Position numbers and translations under genes: made by a program. Below, piece by piece: positions 1 through 10,936 of a DNA stretch of 64,000 nucleotides. A model generated the notes under the pieces. The model was given only the letters and a program-made list of their open reading frames with translations. It was not told the DNA's origin and searched no databases. This DNA comes from Alphaproteobacteria bacterium (GTDB taxonomy: Bacteria; Myxococcota_A; UBA796; GCA-2862545), in NCBI GenBank assembly GCA_020632885.1, contig JACKEQ010000017.1, positions 61,517 through 125,516 of the forward strand, in the 5' to 3' direction. The stretch's first letter is position 1. Each line of letters opens with the position of its first letter.

Positions 1-3000
1 CTCGAGGGCGTACGGGATCGCGAGACCCGAGAGCGTCTCGAGCACGATCTGGTGGGTGCCTCCGGCGAGGTGCGGGCCGAGGTCGAGCTCCACGGGACCC
101 GTCTCGCTGCCCGTCCAGCGCACGACGTCGATGGGCTCGCCGTCGACATGGACCCGCACGGCGCCGGCCTGCTGGGTCCGTCCGGCCTCGAAGGCGGAGA
201 CGGCCTCCAGGGCCTTCAGCGCCAGCACGGTGGCCTGCGTGCTGCCCCAGCCGTACGTCGAGCGGCGGCTCGTGAGCCAGTGGGCGGCCTTCCGTACGCG
301 GCTGGGGTGCCGTCCGTCCCGGAGCATCGCGAGGGTGGCGAGCCCGGTCGTCTCGACCACCGCGTTCTGGCCCCTGCTGCCCACCACGGTGGTGGCGGCC
401 CCCGGGAACGCGCCCGTGTCGTCCTGCAGCGACGCCAGACGGTCCATGGCCCTCGCGGCGGAGGTCGGATCGGTGTGCTGCAGCGTGAGGGCGGCGAGGG
501 CGAGGAGGTAGGGGTCGGAGGTCTGGACGGCGAGGGCGGCCTGACGGGCGAGCTCGGCGTCGAGGTCGCGGTGGCCGGACTCCACCATGGCCCAGGTGAT
601 GAACGCGTCGTTCACCTGCTTCGGCGCTCCGCCGTAGTCGTGGCTCGACCGGCCGGTGCTCGTGTACCCACCGCTCCCGTCGCGCGCGGCGTACAGGAAG
701 CTCACGTCGCGCTGGAGCATGTTCGCGTCGACGTCGGGCCAGACCCGCTTCATGTCGGTGAACTGCAGCAGGCCGTAGGCCGAGAGGACCTCCTTCCCGG
801 GCCCCTGTCCGAAGGTCTCGAAGCCCCCGGCCCCCACCTGGTAGGACGTGAGGCGCTGGTAGCCCGTGGACAGCGCGGTGGTGCGGTCCACCCGCAGCCG
901 CGCGCCACCCCCGGTGCGGTCGAGGTTCTGGAGGATCAGCACGTTGGGGTAGTTGCTCGAGCTCGTCTGCTCGAAGCACCCGCCGGGCAGCCGGACCATG
1001 TCCTCCATGCCGTCGAGGAGGTTCGACAGGGCCGAGGGGTACAGGGTGAGCCTGCCGCCGATGCTGCCGTCGAGCGGGTCGGAGATGTCGGTGGTGTGGT
1101 GCTGCGTGCCCTCGAGGGTCCCGCCCTCCGCCCAGGTGCGCGGGAAGCCCCGCGGCACGACGTCGATCGTGCGCTCGACGGCGTCCACCAGGCTCCCGGC
1201 CGTCGCGGACACGGTGACGGTCGCCCGTGTGCGGGCCTGGGGGACGAGCACCGGGACGACGGTGGTGGTCGAGCTGCCCGCCTGGAGCGCGATCCGCTGC
1301 TCCCCGGCTTCGTCCTCGATGCGCAGCGGCCCCGAGACCCGGGCGCTCAGCGCGACGTCCACGGCCTCGTCGCGCTTCGACGCCAGGCGCACGGGGAGCA
1401 GCAGCCGGTCGCCGAAGGCGATCTGCTCGGGCAGCGGCACGTCGAGGACGAAGGGCAGGGTGCTGTGCAGCTCGGTGGTCGACCGGCCCACGTGGCCGCC
1501 CCCCACACCCTCGGCCGTGACGGTGAAGGTCGTGATGGCGTCGGACAGCGGGAAGCGCACCTCCGCCATGCCGGTCGCGTCGGTGCGCACGCGGGGCGCC
1601 CACATCACGGTCGACCGGAAGTCCGTGCGGCGCTCGGGCCGGCGGGCGCTCGCGTAGTCGGGCACGGGGAACTCCCGCACCACGGCGTAGCTCGGGCCCC
1701 GGGGCACGACCGGCCCCTGCGCCCACGCGCCCTCGCCGGGGTGGAAGACGAACGGGTAGCTCACGACGACGGTGCCACCTCCGGCCGGCGCGGGGAAGCG
1801 CATCCGACGGAAGCGACCGGCGACGCACGCTCCGACGCTCGCGCTCCCCAGCGTGGACTTCGAGATGGACGCCTCGGACACCGTGCCCTCCGCCGTGATG
1901 ACGGCCCTGACGGTCAGGCTGCCCTGGAGTGCGGGGTCCTTCGCGAGCTCCCGCTGGTAGCAGTACCGGATCTGGTTCATGTGGCGCTTGATGACCGCGC
2001 CGATGACGTTCCTGTCGAGGGAGCCCTGCACCGCGGGCTCGCCGACCACACGGGCCTGGCCGCGGATCGCGGAGGACCCGAAGCCCCCGGCCCCGGTGCC
2101 GTAGCCGGACGCCCCCAGGCCCAGGCCCTTCGTGCCGAGCCCCCCGAGGCCCCCCTCGAGACCTCCGCCGCCGCCGAGCCCCTCGACCCCGAGGAGCCCG
2201 CCGATCTGCTGGGGCTCCAGCACGCCGAGGATGCCCGCCTGCCGGTTGGCGTCGAGCTGTGCGAGGAGCCCCGCGTTCGGAGCGAGCTCGCGGGCCTCGG
2301 GCAGCGCGACCCTGTTGCCCCGGGCCTTCTCCATGCGGACGTCGGTCCGGCCGATCCGGGCCTCGTCGCTGGGCTCGGCGTCCGGCTCCTCCTCCACGGG
2401 GACGCGGCGGAAGCGGCGGTAGCCGTAGGTGCCCATGACGAGGTCCAGCCCGAGGGGCCGTCGGCTTCGTCGGGATCGAGGTACCAGGCCGGGTCGTCGA
2501 GCGCCTCGGTGAGCCAGGGCTCCAGCAGCAGCCGGGTCATGAGGTCGCCGTGCTCGTCGTCCGCGTGCTTGAGGACCCGGTCGTCGACCACGGAGAGCGC
2601 CAGGTCCGCGGCGACGGGCGTGCCCTCGGCGTCGCGGGTGCGGACCTGCAGCACCACGTCGTCGCGCGGTCCGTACACGGTCTTCCCGGGCACGACCTCG
2701 ATCCGGAGGTCGCGCCCGCGGTTCCGGTACACCAGCCGCTCGGCCAGCGGCGCGCCACCCGCGCTCACGGTGACCCGGGCCGCCCCCTGGCTCCTGCCGA
2801 CCTCGGGCCGGTCCGACTGCAGGTGCACGACCGCAGCGCGCGCGGCCCGGCCTCCACGATGGCCGCCCCGAGCACCTGGTCGGCCTGCACGCCCAGCACC
2901 TCGACCTCGCGCTCCGTGGAGCACCAGACGCCCACACGGAGGGCCGCGAGCGCGCCCTGCAGGTCGTCGTACGTGTGGAGCACGCACCCCTCCGGGAGGG

Positions 3001-4062
3001 CCGCCGGCAGCGGGATCTCCTTGCCGGCGAGGGACGAGGGCGCGGTGAGCCGGGCGGTGTAGGCCCGTCCGGGTGCGGGGGTCAGCGGCAGGCGACCGAG
3101 CCCGTCGTGCACGGTGCGGAAGGCCGCGACCTCGGCTCCCAGGTCGTCGACGACGACACCTTCGATGTCCGCGGGCTCGCCGTGGGCGTTGCGGGCGCGC
3201 AGGTACACGCGGGAGGGGAGACCCTCGACGAGGTCGCCGCCCTCGGGGAACCACTGGATGTCGACCGCATCGAGCACGACGGGCACGGGGCGGCTGATGG
3301 ACTCCTGCCAGCCGGCCTCCTCGACGAGCACCGTGAGGAGCACGTCCGCCGTGGTCAGGCCGTCGGGGAGCCGGAACGACAGCGTGGCCTCGCCGTTCAG
3401 GTCGGTGCGCGACTCGACCCGGGGCAGCACCCGGCCCCCGACCTGGACGAGCACCTGGACCGGATGGTCGACGAGCGGGCCCCCGCCGGCGGTGGCCAGG
3501 GTGAGCGCCGCCCGGACCTCGTCTCCGGGACCGTAGGCCTCGCGGAGCAGGTCGAGCTCCTTGCGGATGCGCGGTTCCTCGAAGCCGGCGACGACGATGG
3601 GACGCTCGCTGGTGCGGTCGCCGACGCGCGCGCGCAGGGTGTAGAGCCCGCCGGCGGCGTTGCGGGGGAGGTCCAGCGACGCGACGGCAGCGCCCTGCTC
3701 GGCGGGCCGGACGTGCCGGAGCACGACGGTCCCCGCGGATCGACGAGCTCGAAGTGCACCGGCGTGTCGCCATCGCCCGGAGCCAGCGTGCGTGCCGACA
3801 GGTCGAAGGTGCGCGCCCACACGGTCTCCCCGGGGCGGTACAGCGGACGATCCACCACGACGGCGAGGCGATGGGACTCCTTCAGGGACTCCGCGAGGCG
3901 CCCGGCGAGCTCCTTCTCGCGCTCGCGAGCCCCGCGGGCGCTCTCGGCGGGGGCGGGCTCGAGGGGATCCCCTGCGTCCGGGGGGGAGGACGACGCGGGG
4001 CCAGGGGTCTCGGGGACCGTGCAGGCGGGGACCATCAGGCACAGCAGCAAGGGGAGCGACAC
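1..4062 (-). CDS. Alpha-2-macroglobulin-family lipoprotein with internal AgmX-type domain (3' end outside window, three frameshifts)
   Basis: Bacterial alpha-2-macroglobulins are cell-surface proteins thought to trap attacking proteases. The product starts with a lipoprotein signal ending in LCLMVPAC, then MG-type beta domains (VDRPLYRPGETVWAR). An AgmX/PglI-C-like domain around codon 690 (MNQIRYCYQRELAKDP) is followed by the complement-like half with the thioester motif GGCFEQTS near codon 1030. Reading is open to the window edge, so the C-terminus is missing. GTG at 4062 is preferred because GGAG lies six bases upstream. Three apparent one-base losses break the frame: in the C-run 3731-3734, at about 2833-2851, and at about 2450-2458. 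Similarity continues cleanly across each one. The gene lies downstream of, and on the same strand as, the sigma gene at 4202-4733. Family assignment is firm; whether the gene is intact is not. Confidence 0.85.
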
Positions 4063-4201
4063 AGGCACCTCCGGGGCGGGGATCGAGCCCGATCGCCGCG
4101 CATCGTGTCAACGGGAGGCTTCGTCTCCGCCGGGCGGTCCGGCGGTTCCAGGTTCCCGGTCAGGGGAGGGGCAGGAGGTGCCCTGGAGGCCGTGAAGGGG
4201 A

Positions 4202-4733
4202 TCAGCCCGAGAGGGTCGCGAGCAGCCAGGCGCGGGCCGACCGCCAGCGGCGCTCGACGGTGCGCAGGGGGACCTCGAGGGTCTCGCTGATCTCCTCGTT
4301 CTGCAGACCCCCGAGGAACTTCAGCTCGACGATCTGGGCGGCGACGGGGTCGTGTGCGGCGAGCTCGGTGAGGGCACGGTCGAGCGCGACGATGTCGAGC
4401 ACGTCGTACTCCGCCGCCAGCCCCGCGAGGCGACACGCGCTCCCAGCCCCCGCCGCGCTTGGCGCTTCCACGCCGCCTGGCGCGGTCGATCACGATCTGG
4501 CGCATGGCCCGGGCCGCCAGGGCGGCGAAGTGCCTCTTGGACTCCCAGCGGGCGTCGCCCTTCTTCATCTTGGTCCACGCCTCGTGGACCAGGCTCGTGG
4601 GATCGATGTCCGCCCGCGCGCCCCGCTCCCAATGCATGTTGGCCGCGAGGTTCCGGAGGTACGCGTAGACTTCCTCGAAGAGGGCGTCCCCATCTTCCGG
4701 GGTGGGTTGCTCGACCATGCTCGAGCTTGTCAT
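4202..4733 (-). CDS. ECF-type RNA polymerase sigma factor (one frameshift)
   Basis: Sigma-70 factor of the ECF-like type common beside Ser/Thr kinases in myxobacteria and planctomycetes. Region 2 is seen in DPTSLVHEAWTKM and HFAALAARAMRQIVIDRAR. Region 4 is seen in LGGLQNEEISETLEVPLRTV followed by ERRWRSARAWL, the -35-binding helix-turn-helix. The two halves lie in different frames; they join near 4426-4433 (reading WERVS then LAGLAAEYDVLDIVALD) by one extra base or two missing ones. The start is uncertain between ATG 4733 and ATG 4718; neither has a good ribosome-binding site. Only 40 bp separate it from the divergent kinase gene, so the pair probably shares control sequences. The alpha-2-macroglobulin gene follows after 139 bp and is a plausible target or operon partner. 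Confidence 0.8.
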
Positions 4734-4773
4734 GAGGGGGGCGTCCGCGCAAAGGTCCCAGGCCCACACCACG

Positions 4774-7700
4774 ATGTCATCCATTCGCGCCATCGCCATC
4801 TTCGACGAGGTCTGCGAGCTCCCGCGCGACGAGCGCGGGTCCCGGCTGCGCGAGCTCTGTGGCGGAGACCCCGATCTGCGCGCTGTGGTCGAGCGCATGC
4901 TCCGCGAGGACGAGGCCACCGATCGTCTCCTGGACCGCACGGTCTCCCAGGGCGCGGCGCGCTGGATCGCCGAGGACCTCGTGCGCAGCCTGGCGGACGG
5001 GCTCTCCAGCGACGTCGCCCCGCCGATGCCCGAGCACATCGGCCCCTACAGGGTGCTCGGGCTCCTCGGCGGCGGCGGCATGGGCATCGTGTACGAGGCG
5101 GAGCAGACGAAGCCCCGACGGTCCGTGGCGATCAAGGTGCTCCGCGAGCGGATGACCGAGCAGCTCGGCGACGCGCTGTTCGAGCAGGAGGTCGAGGCTC
5201 TCGGCGTGCTCCTGCATCCCGCGATCCCGCAGATCTACGAGGCCGGTACGGTCGGCGGGCAGCGGTACCTCGTGATGGAGCTCGTGCGCGGGCAGCCCCT
5301 GGACCTCGCCACGGCCGGGCGGACCCATGCCGAGCGCCTGGACCTCCTCGTCCGGTTGTGCGACGGCGTCGCGTACGCCCACGGGGCGGGCTTCGTGCAC
5401 TGTGACCTGAAGCCGGCGAACATCCTCGTCACCGAGACCGGGCAGCCGAAGATCCTCGACTTCGGCCTGGCCCGGCGGGACGGCATCGAGTCGTCCATCC
5501 GCGGAGGCACGCCCGCGTACATGAGCCCCGAGCAGCGCGACGGGAGCGCGCCGATCGACCAGGCCACCGACGTCTGGGCCCTGGGTGTCGTCGCCACCCA
5601 GGTGCTCGCGGACGCCCTCCCCGGGGAGGCCCCGCCCCTGTCTCCCGACCTGCAGGCCGTGATCGACCGCTGCCTCGCGCCGGATCCCGCCGATCGGTAC
5701 CCCACGGTCGCCGCGCTCGGGAGGATCTGGCGCGCGTCCGGGACCATCACCCCGTCTCGGCACGCCGGACCCCCTGGCACCACCACGCACGCCTGTTCCT
5801 CCGCCGCAACCGGCGGCCCACCGCGATCGTCGGGGGGGTGCTGGCCCTCGCGGCCGTCACGCTGGTCGGGACCCGGATGGTCGCGGATGCACGGGCCCGG
5901 CAGGCCCAGGCGGATCACGTCCTCCGCGCCGAGGAGCGGCTCGAGGTCACCCGGCGGCGCCTGGACGGTCTCTATGCGGAGGGCCGGGCCGCCGAGGCCC
6001 AGGCCATCTTCGAGTCCTTCGTGGCCCTGCCGGAGAACCAGGGCACACCGAGCATCGCGCGCGCGTGGCTCCAGCAGGCGGACCGCGCCGGGAGCGACGC
6101 CGAGGAGGCCTCCAGGGCGCTCGCCGAGGCGTACGTGGCGGCTCTGGACCCGGAGGTCCAGCAGCTCGCGCTCCGGCGCCTCGCGCGCGGGTTCGCCGAG
6201 CGATGGCAGTGGGCTGCGCTCGCCGAGGCGACCCGTGTGCTCGCCCGCACGGCCCCCGAAGACCCCACCACCCGCGAGCTCGCCTCGATGGCCCAGCTCG
6301 GCCATCGCGACCTCGCGAGCGCCGCGGCGGATCAGACCGAGTCCGGCCTGGCGGAGGTGCTGTCCCGCTGGTCGGTCGCGACGAACACCGGGCACCGTGC
6401 ATGGGCGGCCACCCCGGTCGAGCTCGACGGCGAGGAGCGCGTGGCGCTCGTGGACGACCAGTCCGGGCGCATCCTGCTCGCCCGCCCCGACCCGGCGCTC
6501 ACGCTCGTCCGGTCCATCGACAGCGGCTCGGTCGCGACCCACGGTCTCCACCTGCCGCGCGTGGTGCCGGGAGGAGCGGGGCTCGTCGTCGCGAACCGTC
6601 GGGGTGCCGAGGATCCGACGCTCTGGACGATCGACGGCGACGGGCTCGTCCCCCTGGCCACCTGGGACGACCAGCGGGTGTTGAGCGCCGTGGCGCTCCC
6701 GGGTGAGGGCGGGCGACGCGTGGTCACCGGCAGCGGTCCGTACGCGCGGCGCATGACGCTGCTCGACGAGGACGACGGCTGGCGGGCGACGGTCGCGGAC
6801 GCGGCGGTGGACCGCGCCAGCTCGGACGTCCAGGAGCTCCAGCTCGCGGACGTCGACGGGGACGGCGAGCCCGAGCTGATCGCGACGCTGGGGCCCTGGA
6901 GGGCCTACGACGTGCGGGTCTACGACCTCGATCCCCTCGCGCCCAGGGCGCAGCGGCAGCTCGGGTGGGTGGCGGGCACCGGCGTGCTGGAGGGCGGCGA
7001 CATCGTCGTCACCAAGAGCGACGTGTACGAGAACACCTGGGTGTTCGGCGAGAAGGAGCCGTTCGGCGAGCGCCCGGGCCTGCTCCGGCTGCGTCTGGAC
7101 GGGTCCGATCTCGACATCGTGGAGCACATCGCGGTGCGGTACCCGGGGCCGGACCCCGGCGCCCTGCCGCTCGGGCGTGTGCTCACCGGTGACGTCGACG
7201 GGGACGGGCGGGACGACATCGTCGCCCAGAACGGCGGGGGCCTGTTGCTCCTGCTGCGCGGCGACACGGGCTGGGAGCAGCTCCAGGTGCCCGGGATGGA
7301 CCCGCTCCTCGTCGCGAACCTGGACGACGATCCCGCCGAGGAGGTCGTGGTGATGCTCCCGGACCGGGAGCGGGAGGTCTGGGTGCTCGGGACGCCCGAC
7401 GGGACGGGCCTTCCGTACATCGAGCCCGTGGCCGCGGTGCCCGAGCCCCCGCCGCTGACGGATCCCGCGACGGCCCGGGTGTGGGCGCGGGCCATGGACC
7501 TCGTGCGCATGGGGCTCGGCGACCTGGCGGCCTCCGCGCTGTCCCGGCATGCCGCGACCCAGCAGGCCGGGGCGGCTGCTGCGCTGTTCACGGCGGCCGG
7601 GGAGCTCTGGCTCACCGCGGTCCAGCCCGAGCGGGCCATCCAGGCGTTCGAGGAGGCCGTGCTGCTCTCCGGGCAGGACCTTGGGCTGCAGAGGCGGGCG

Positions 7701-9047
7701 GTCTCCGGGGCTGCGGCGGCGCACTGGCAGGACCACGACGTCGCGGGCACGGTGGGGTGGCTGACCCACGAGCGGGCGGACACCCCGGCCATCCTGGAGC
7801 GCCTGGGTCTCGACGAGGTGCCCACGGCCGCCCCGCGGACCGTGCTGTCGTTCGGTGGCGCGCTCCCGGACGGGTGGTCGGTGGTCGCTCCGGAGTCGCT
7901 CGGGACCGGGCCCACCCGCGAGGGCGTGCGCCTGACGGCGTTCTCGGACCAGGCGACCCTCGCCACGCTGCCGTTGCGCGCGACGGCCGCGGAGCGGGGG
8001 CTCGTGGTGGAGCTCGACCTGGCGCACGTCGAGCTCGGGTCCGGCGTGCGGGTCGAGCTGGTGGCGGGGGAGCGCCGGCCGCTGGTGGTGGGGGTCTCGG
8101 GACACGGGGGTGCCAACCGGACGGTCCGGTTCGCGGGGTGTCACCAGGAGGACCTGAACCGCCTGGGAGCGATCCGCGCGGTCGGCCCCGGGGGGAGCGT
8201 GCCGGAGTCGCTGGTGCTCCGGGTCCACCACCTCCCGGCGGCCCACGCGACCCTCTGCGAGGTCCGTGACGCCAGCGGGGCGATCCTCTCGCGGGACCTG
8301 ATCGAGACCGAGATGCCCGAGTCGGGTGACTGGCACCTCGAGCTCGCGGCCTATCGGGAGTCCGGGTCCGCGACCGTCTCCATGAGCCGGATCGCCCTGC
8401 GGGCCGTCACCCTCATCGGCTACGAGGTGGCTCCGGAGCGGGCGGCGCCCTCCACCCCGGAGGCCCGTCTGGATCGGGCGGTCCGGTACGCCCGGGCGCG
8501 CGACCCCGCCCGGGCGCGGGAGACCCTGCGGGCCGTGCTCGACGCGCGCGATCCTGCCGAGATGGCGCGGCTCCGGCGGTTCCTGCGCCAGGACCTCGAC
8601 GACATCGGGCCGGTCGTCGCCGAGCTGGACCGCGGCGTCTACCAGGAGCAGCTCGCGGCGTCGCTCTCCGATGCCGCCCGGTACTACCTGGACCCCGAGA
8701 TCCGCGACGTGCTCACGTCTCCCGAGATCGAGGAGCTCCCCCTGCGCTCGCGGGCCGCGATGGCGCTGGCCTGGGGGCGCGTCCGGCTCTTCCAGGCCAC
8801 CGACCAGCCCGAGCGTGCGCTCGCGGAGCTGGCGCGCATCCTCGATGCACCCGCCACGGACCCCGGAGACGCGCGGGACGACGCGAGCGAGGCCCACCTG
8901 ATGTCCGCGCGGATCCTCTGGACGATGGGCCGGTCCGACGAAGCGCGGGACCACGCACGGGAGTTCGTGGCGGGCAGCGCCACGCCGGATCTGGCGGCGA
9001 AGATCGTCTCGCGGCATCTGCCGGACCTCGCGATCGACCCGCCCTGA
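4774..9047 (+). CDS. Giant membrane Ser/Thr protein kinase with FG-GAP-like and TPR-like C-terminal region (one frameshift)
   Basis: Hanks-type kinase of about 1,424 residues. A short N-terminal helical segment (IFDEVCELPRDERGSRL) typical of these kinases precedes the catalytic domain (residues about 89-330): glycine loop LGGGGMG, catalytic HCDLKPAN (Asp211), DFG (Asp229) and a PAYMSPEQ activation segment. The usual HRD is HCD, so this is a non-RD kinase. A basic stretch and one membrane helix (about 355-372, GGVLALAAVTLVG) put the remaining ~1,050 residues outside the membrane. That part has calcium-site-like DVDGDG repeats near residues 693 and 806, then helical repeats. The frame breaks in the G-run 5719-5721; restoring one G gives a smooth join (ALGEDLARVRDHHPVSARR). 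The start ATG 4774 lacks a clear ribosome-binding site. Confidence 0.85.
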
Positions 9048-9159
9048 CGGCCTCCGTAGCGGTCCCGAGAAAAAAGATCGGTTCCCGTGGCGGGTGGTCG
9101 ACGCCCTTTGCGTGGGGACAGGGGCAAGAACCCCTCGCCCGACTTCCAAGGAGTCCCCG

Positions 9160-10830
9160 ATGTCGACCCGACTGCTCACCCTGCTGCTCGTCTCCCTCCT
9201 CGGCTGCCCCGGCGGCTCGGATCCGGAGGAGGAGACGGACACGGACACGGACACGGACAGCGACACCGACGCGGACAGCGATGCCGACGCGGACAGCGAC
9301 GCCGACGCGGACACGGACGCCGATACCGACGCGGACGCGGACACGGACGCGGACACCGACGCGGACGCGGACACCGACACGGACGCGGACACGGACACCG
9401 ACACCGACACCGACGCGGACACGGACACCGACACCGACGCGGACACGGACACCGACACCGACGCGGACACCGACACCGACACCGACACCGACACGGACAC
9501 GGACACCGATGCGGACACGGACACCGACGCGGACACGGATGCGGACACCGACACGGATGCGGACACGGACACCGACGCGGACACCGACACCGCGAACACC
9601 TGGGAACCCGAGATGCGGCTGACCGTGGGGCGCTCCAACGTGTTCGAGGCCTACGACATCCTCGGTGGCGTCGGCACCACCGACACCTCGGCGGGCTGGA
9701 ACGACTGTCCTGCCGGCATGAAGCTCGTGGGCTTCGACTTCCAGGTGAGCGGCTACTGGCTGTGTGTCGAGGAGCAGTACGCGAACCATCGGTTCTACGT
9801 GGGGAACGGGTGGTCTTCGACCTACACCCTCCACTCGCACCAGCTGGTGAACAGCACGCTGCGGGGATCGAACGCCCCGCTCTACGACTGCGGCGCAGGC
9901 GAGCTCGTCTGGGACGGCAACGGCCGCACGGCCCCGTCGGGCGACGAGGTCTGGATCTGCGGCGAGCGCGATCTGGCGGTGAAGAGCTACGCGCCCAGCG
10001 AGCTGATCACCTGGACGGCCGACCAGATGACCGCGCAGATCGGCGCCGGGGGCGTGCTGAGCATGGTCCCGACCACCGGCGATCCCAAGCTGCTGAGCCC
10101 GATCGGGCTGGACATCGACGCGTCCTACTCGCAGGTGGTCATCCCGCTCTCGTCGTCGGGTCCCGAGACGACCATGCAGTTGTTCTTCCTTCCGTCGACC
10201 GGCGGCAACTACTCGGAGCCGCTCTCCAAGTCGGTGACGATCCCGGCCGACCAGCCCTTGACGGAGGTGGTGCTGGACATGTCCACCGTCGCCGATTGGC
10301 ACGGGACCATCGGCCAGATCCGGTTCGACCCGTCCCGGACCACCTCGACCACCCTCTCGATCGAGGGCATCACGTTCCGGCAGCCGATGAAGGTGACCTT
10401 CGAGGGCACGGGGGACGACCACTACTCGCTGTGGGTGGACGGCGAGCTCCTGGCGACGAACGGGAACTGGACGGTCGTGACGTCCGCGTTCAAGTACCTC
10501 ACGCCCGGCGACCACACGGTGGCGGTGCGCGTGGCGGACTCGGGTGGCTACGCGATGCTGCAGCTCCGGGCGCTCGACGAGGACGGCAACGTGCTCCTCA
10601 GCACGAACACCACGGACTGGTTGTCGTTCGACGCCACGACCGTGGAGCCCACGGACTGGACGAGCCGGACCTACGACGACAGCGCCTGGAACACGCCGGT
10701 CCTCTGCGGGCCCAACGGGTCCAGCCCCTGGTTCACGCTCGTCGACGGCGCGGACTACATCTGGGACGGCACGGGGTGCACCGGCACGTCCGGCACCCGG
10801 CTGTTCCGCGCCACCGTCACGGTCCCCTGA
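9160..10830 (+). CDS. Surface lipoprotein with long Asp/Thr/Ala linker
   Basis: A 556-residue predicted lipoprotein: signal MSTRLLTLLLVSLLGC with lipobox, then an acidic low-complexity linker (residues about 24-145) of DTDADT-type repeats, then a beta-rich extracellular region of about 410 residues with several Cys, Trp and Gly-Asp turns. I do not recognise the globular part. One segment (EGTGDDHYSLWVDGELLATN) resembles carbohydrate-binding or jelly-roll domains. ATG 9160 is chosen because AAGGAG lies six bases upstream and the signal peptide starts there; an in-frame upstream start at 9094 would hide the signal. The linker probably spans the outer envelope to display the C-terminal domain. 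The gene ends in a strong hairpin shared with the convergent gene. Confidence 0.75.
   Translation: MSTRLLTLLLVSLLGCPGGSDPEEETDTDTDTDSDTDADSDADADSDADADTDADTDADADTDADTDADADTDTDADTDTDTDTDADTDTDTDADTDTDTDADTDTDTDTDTDTDTDADTDTDADTDADTDTDADTDTDADTDTANTWEPEMRLTVGRSNVFEAYDILGGVGTTDTSAGWNDCPAGMKLVGFDFQVSGYWLCVEEQYANHRFYVGNGWSSTYTLHSHQLVNSTLRGSNAPLYDCGAGELVWDGNGRTAPSGDEVWICGERDLAVKSYAPSELITWTADQMTAQIGAGGVLSMVPTTGDPKLLSPIGLDIDASYSQVVIPLSSSGPETTMQLFFLPSTGGNYSEPLSKSVTIPADQPLTEVVLDMSTVADWHGTIGQIRFDPSRTTSTTLSIEGITFRQPMKVTFEGTGDDHYSLWVDGELLATNGNWTVVTSAFKYLTPGDHTVAVRVADSGGYAMLQLRALDEDGNVLLSTNTTDWLSFDATTVEPTDWTSRTYDDSAWNTPVLCGPNGSSPWFTLVDGADYIWDGTGCTGTSGTRLFRATVTVP
9230..9592 (+). repeat. Hexanucleotide microsatellite encoding the Asp/Thr/Ala linker
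   Basis: Near-continuous run of GACACC, GACACG and GACGCG hexamers inside the lipoprotein gene at 9160. Every unit keeps the reading frame, so length changes by slippage would only alter linker length. Confidence 0.85.
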
Positions 10831-10841
10831 CAGGTCCAGCG

Positions 10842-10885
10842 CTCGGCCTGCGCACCGTGAGCCTCCAGCCGGTGCGCGGGCCGAG
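10842..10885. terminator. Bidirectional hairpin between convergent genes
   Basis: Arms CTCGGCCTGCGCACCG (10842-10857) and CGGTGCGCGGGCCGAG (10870-10885) pair over 16 positions with one G-T wobble and a 12-base loop. The hairpin sits midway between the stop codons of two convergent genes. No T-run follows, so it is either a GC-rich terminator or an mRNA 3'-end stabiliser. Confidence 0.6.
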
Positions 10886-10936
10886 CTGCCCGGACCCCTT
10901 CGACGCCCCTGCGCTGGGCGCCCCGGGACCGCCCTG

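Noticed and set aside
52..3048. Long open frame of 998 codons on the + strand
   Set aside because: It is antisense to the alpha-2-macroglobulin gene; its protein is Arg/Gly/Ala-rich with no motif, whereas the minus strand shows a thioester site and AgmX domain.
9048..9159. Rho-independent terminator after the giant kinase
   Set aside because: Only an A-run is present; no stable stem precedes a T-run on the + strand.
5235..9638. Minus-strand frame with long Ser-Val repeats
   Set aside because: The SVSVSAS stretch is the antisense of the Asp/Thr microsatellite and the rest is antisense to the kinase.
8713..10515. Minus-strand frame with Val-Arg/Gly-Val repeats
   Set aside because: Another antisense reading of the same microsatellite and lipoprotein gene.
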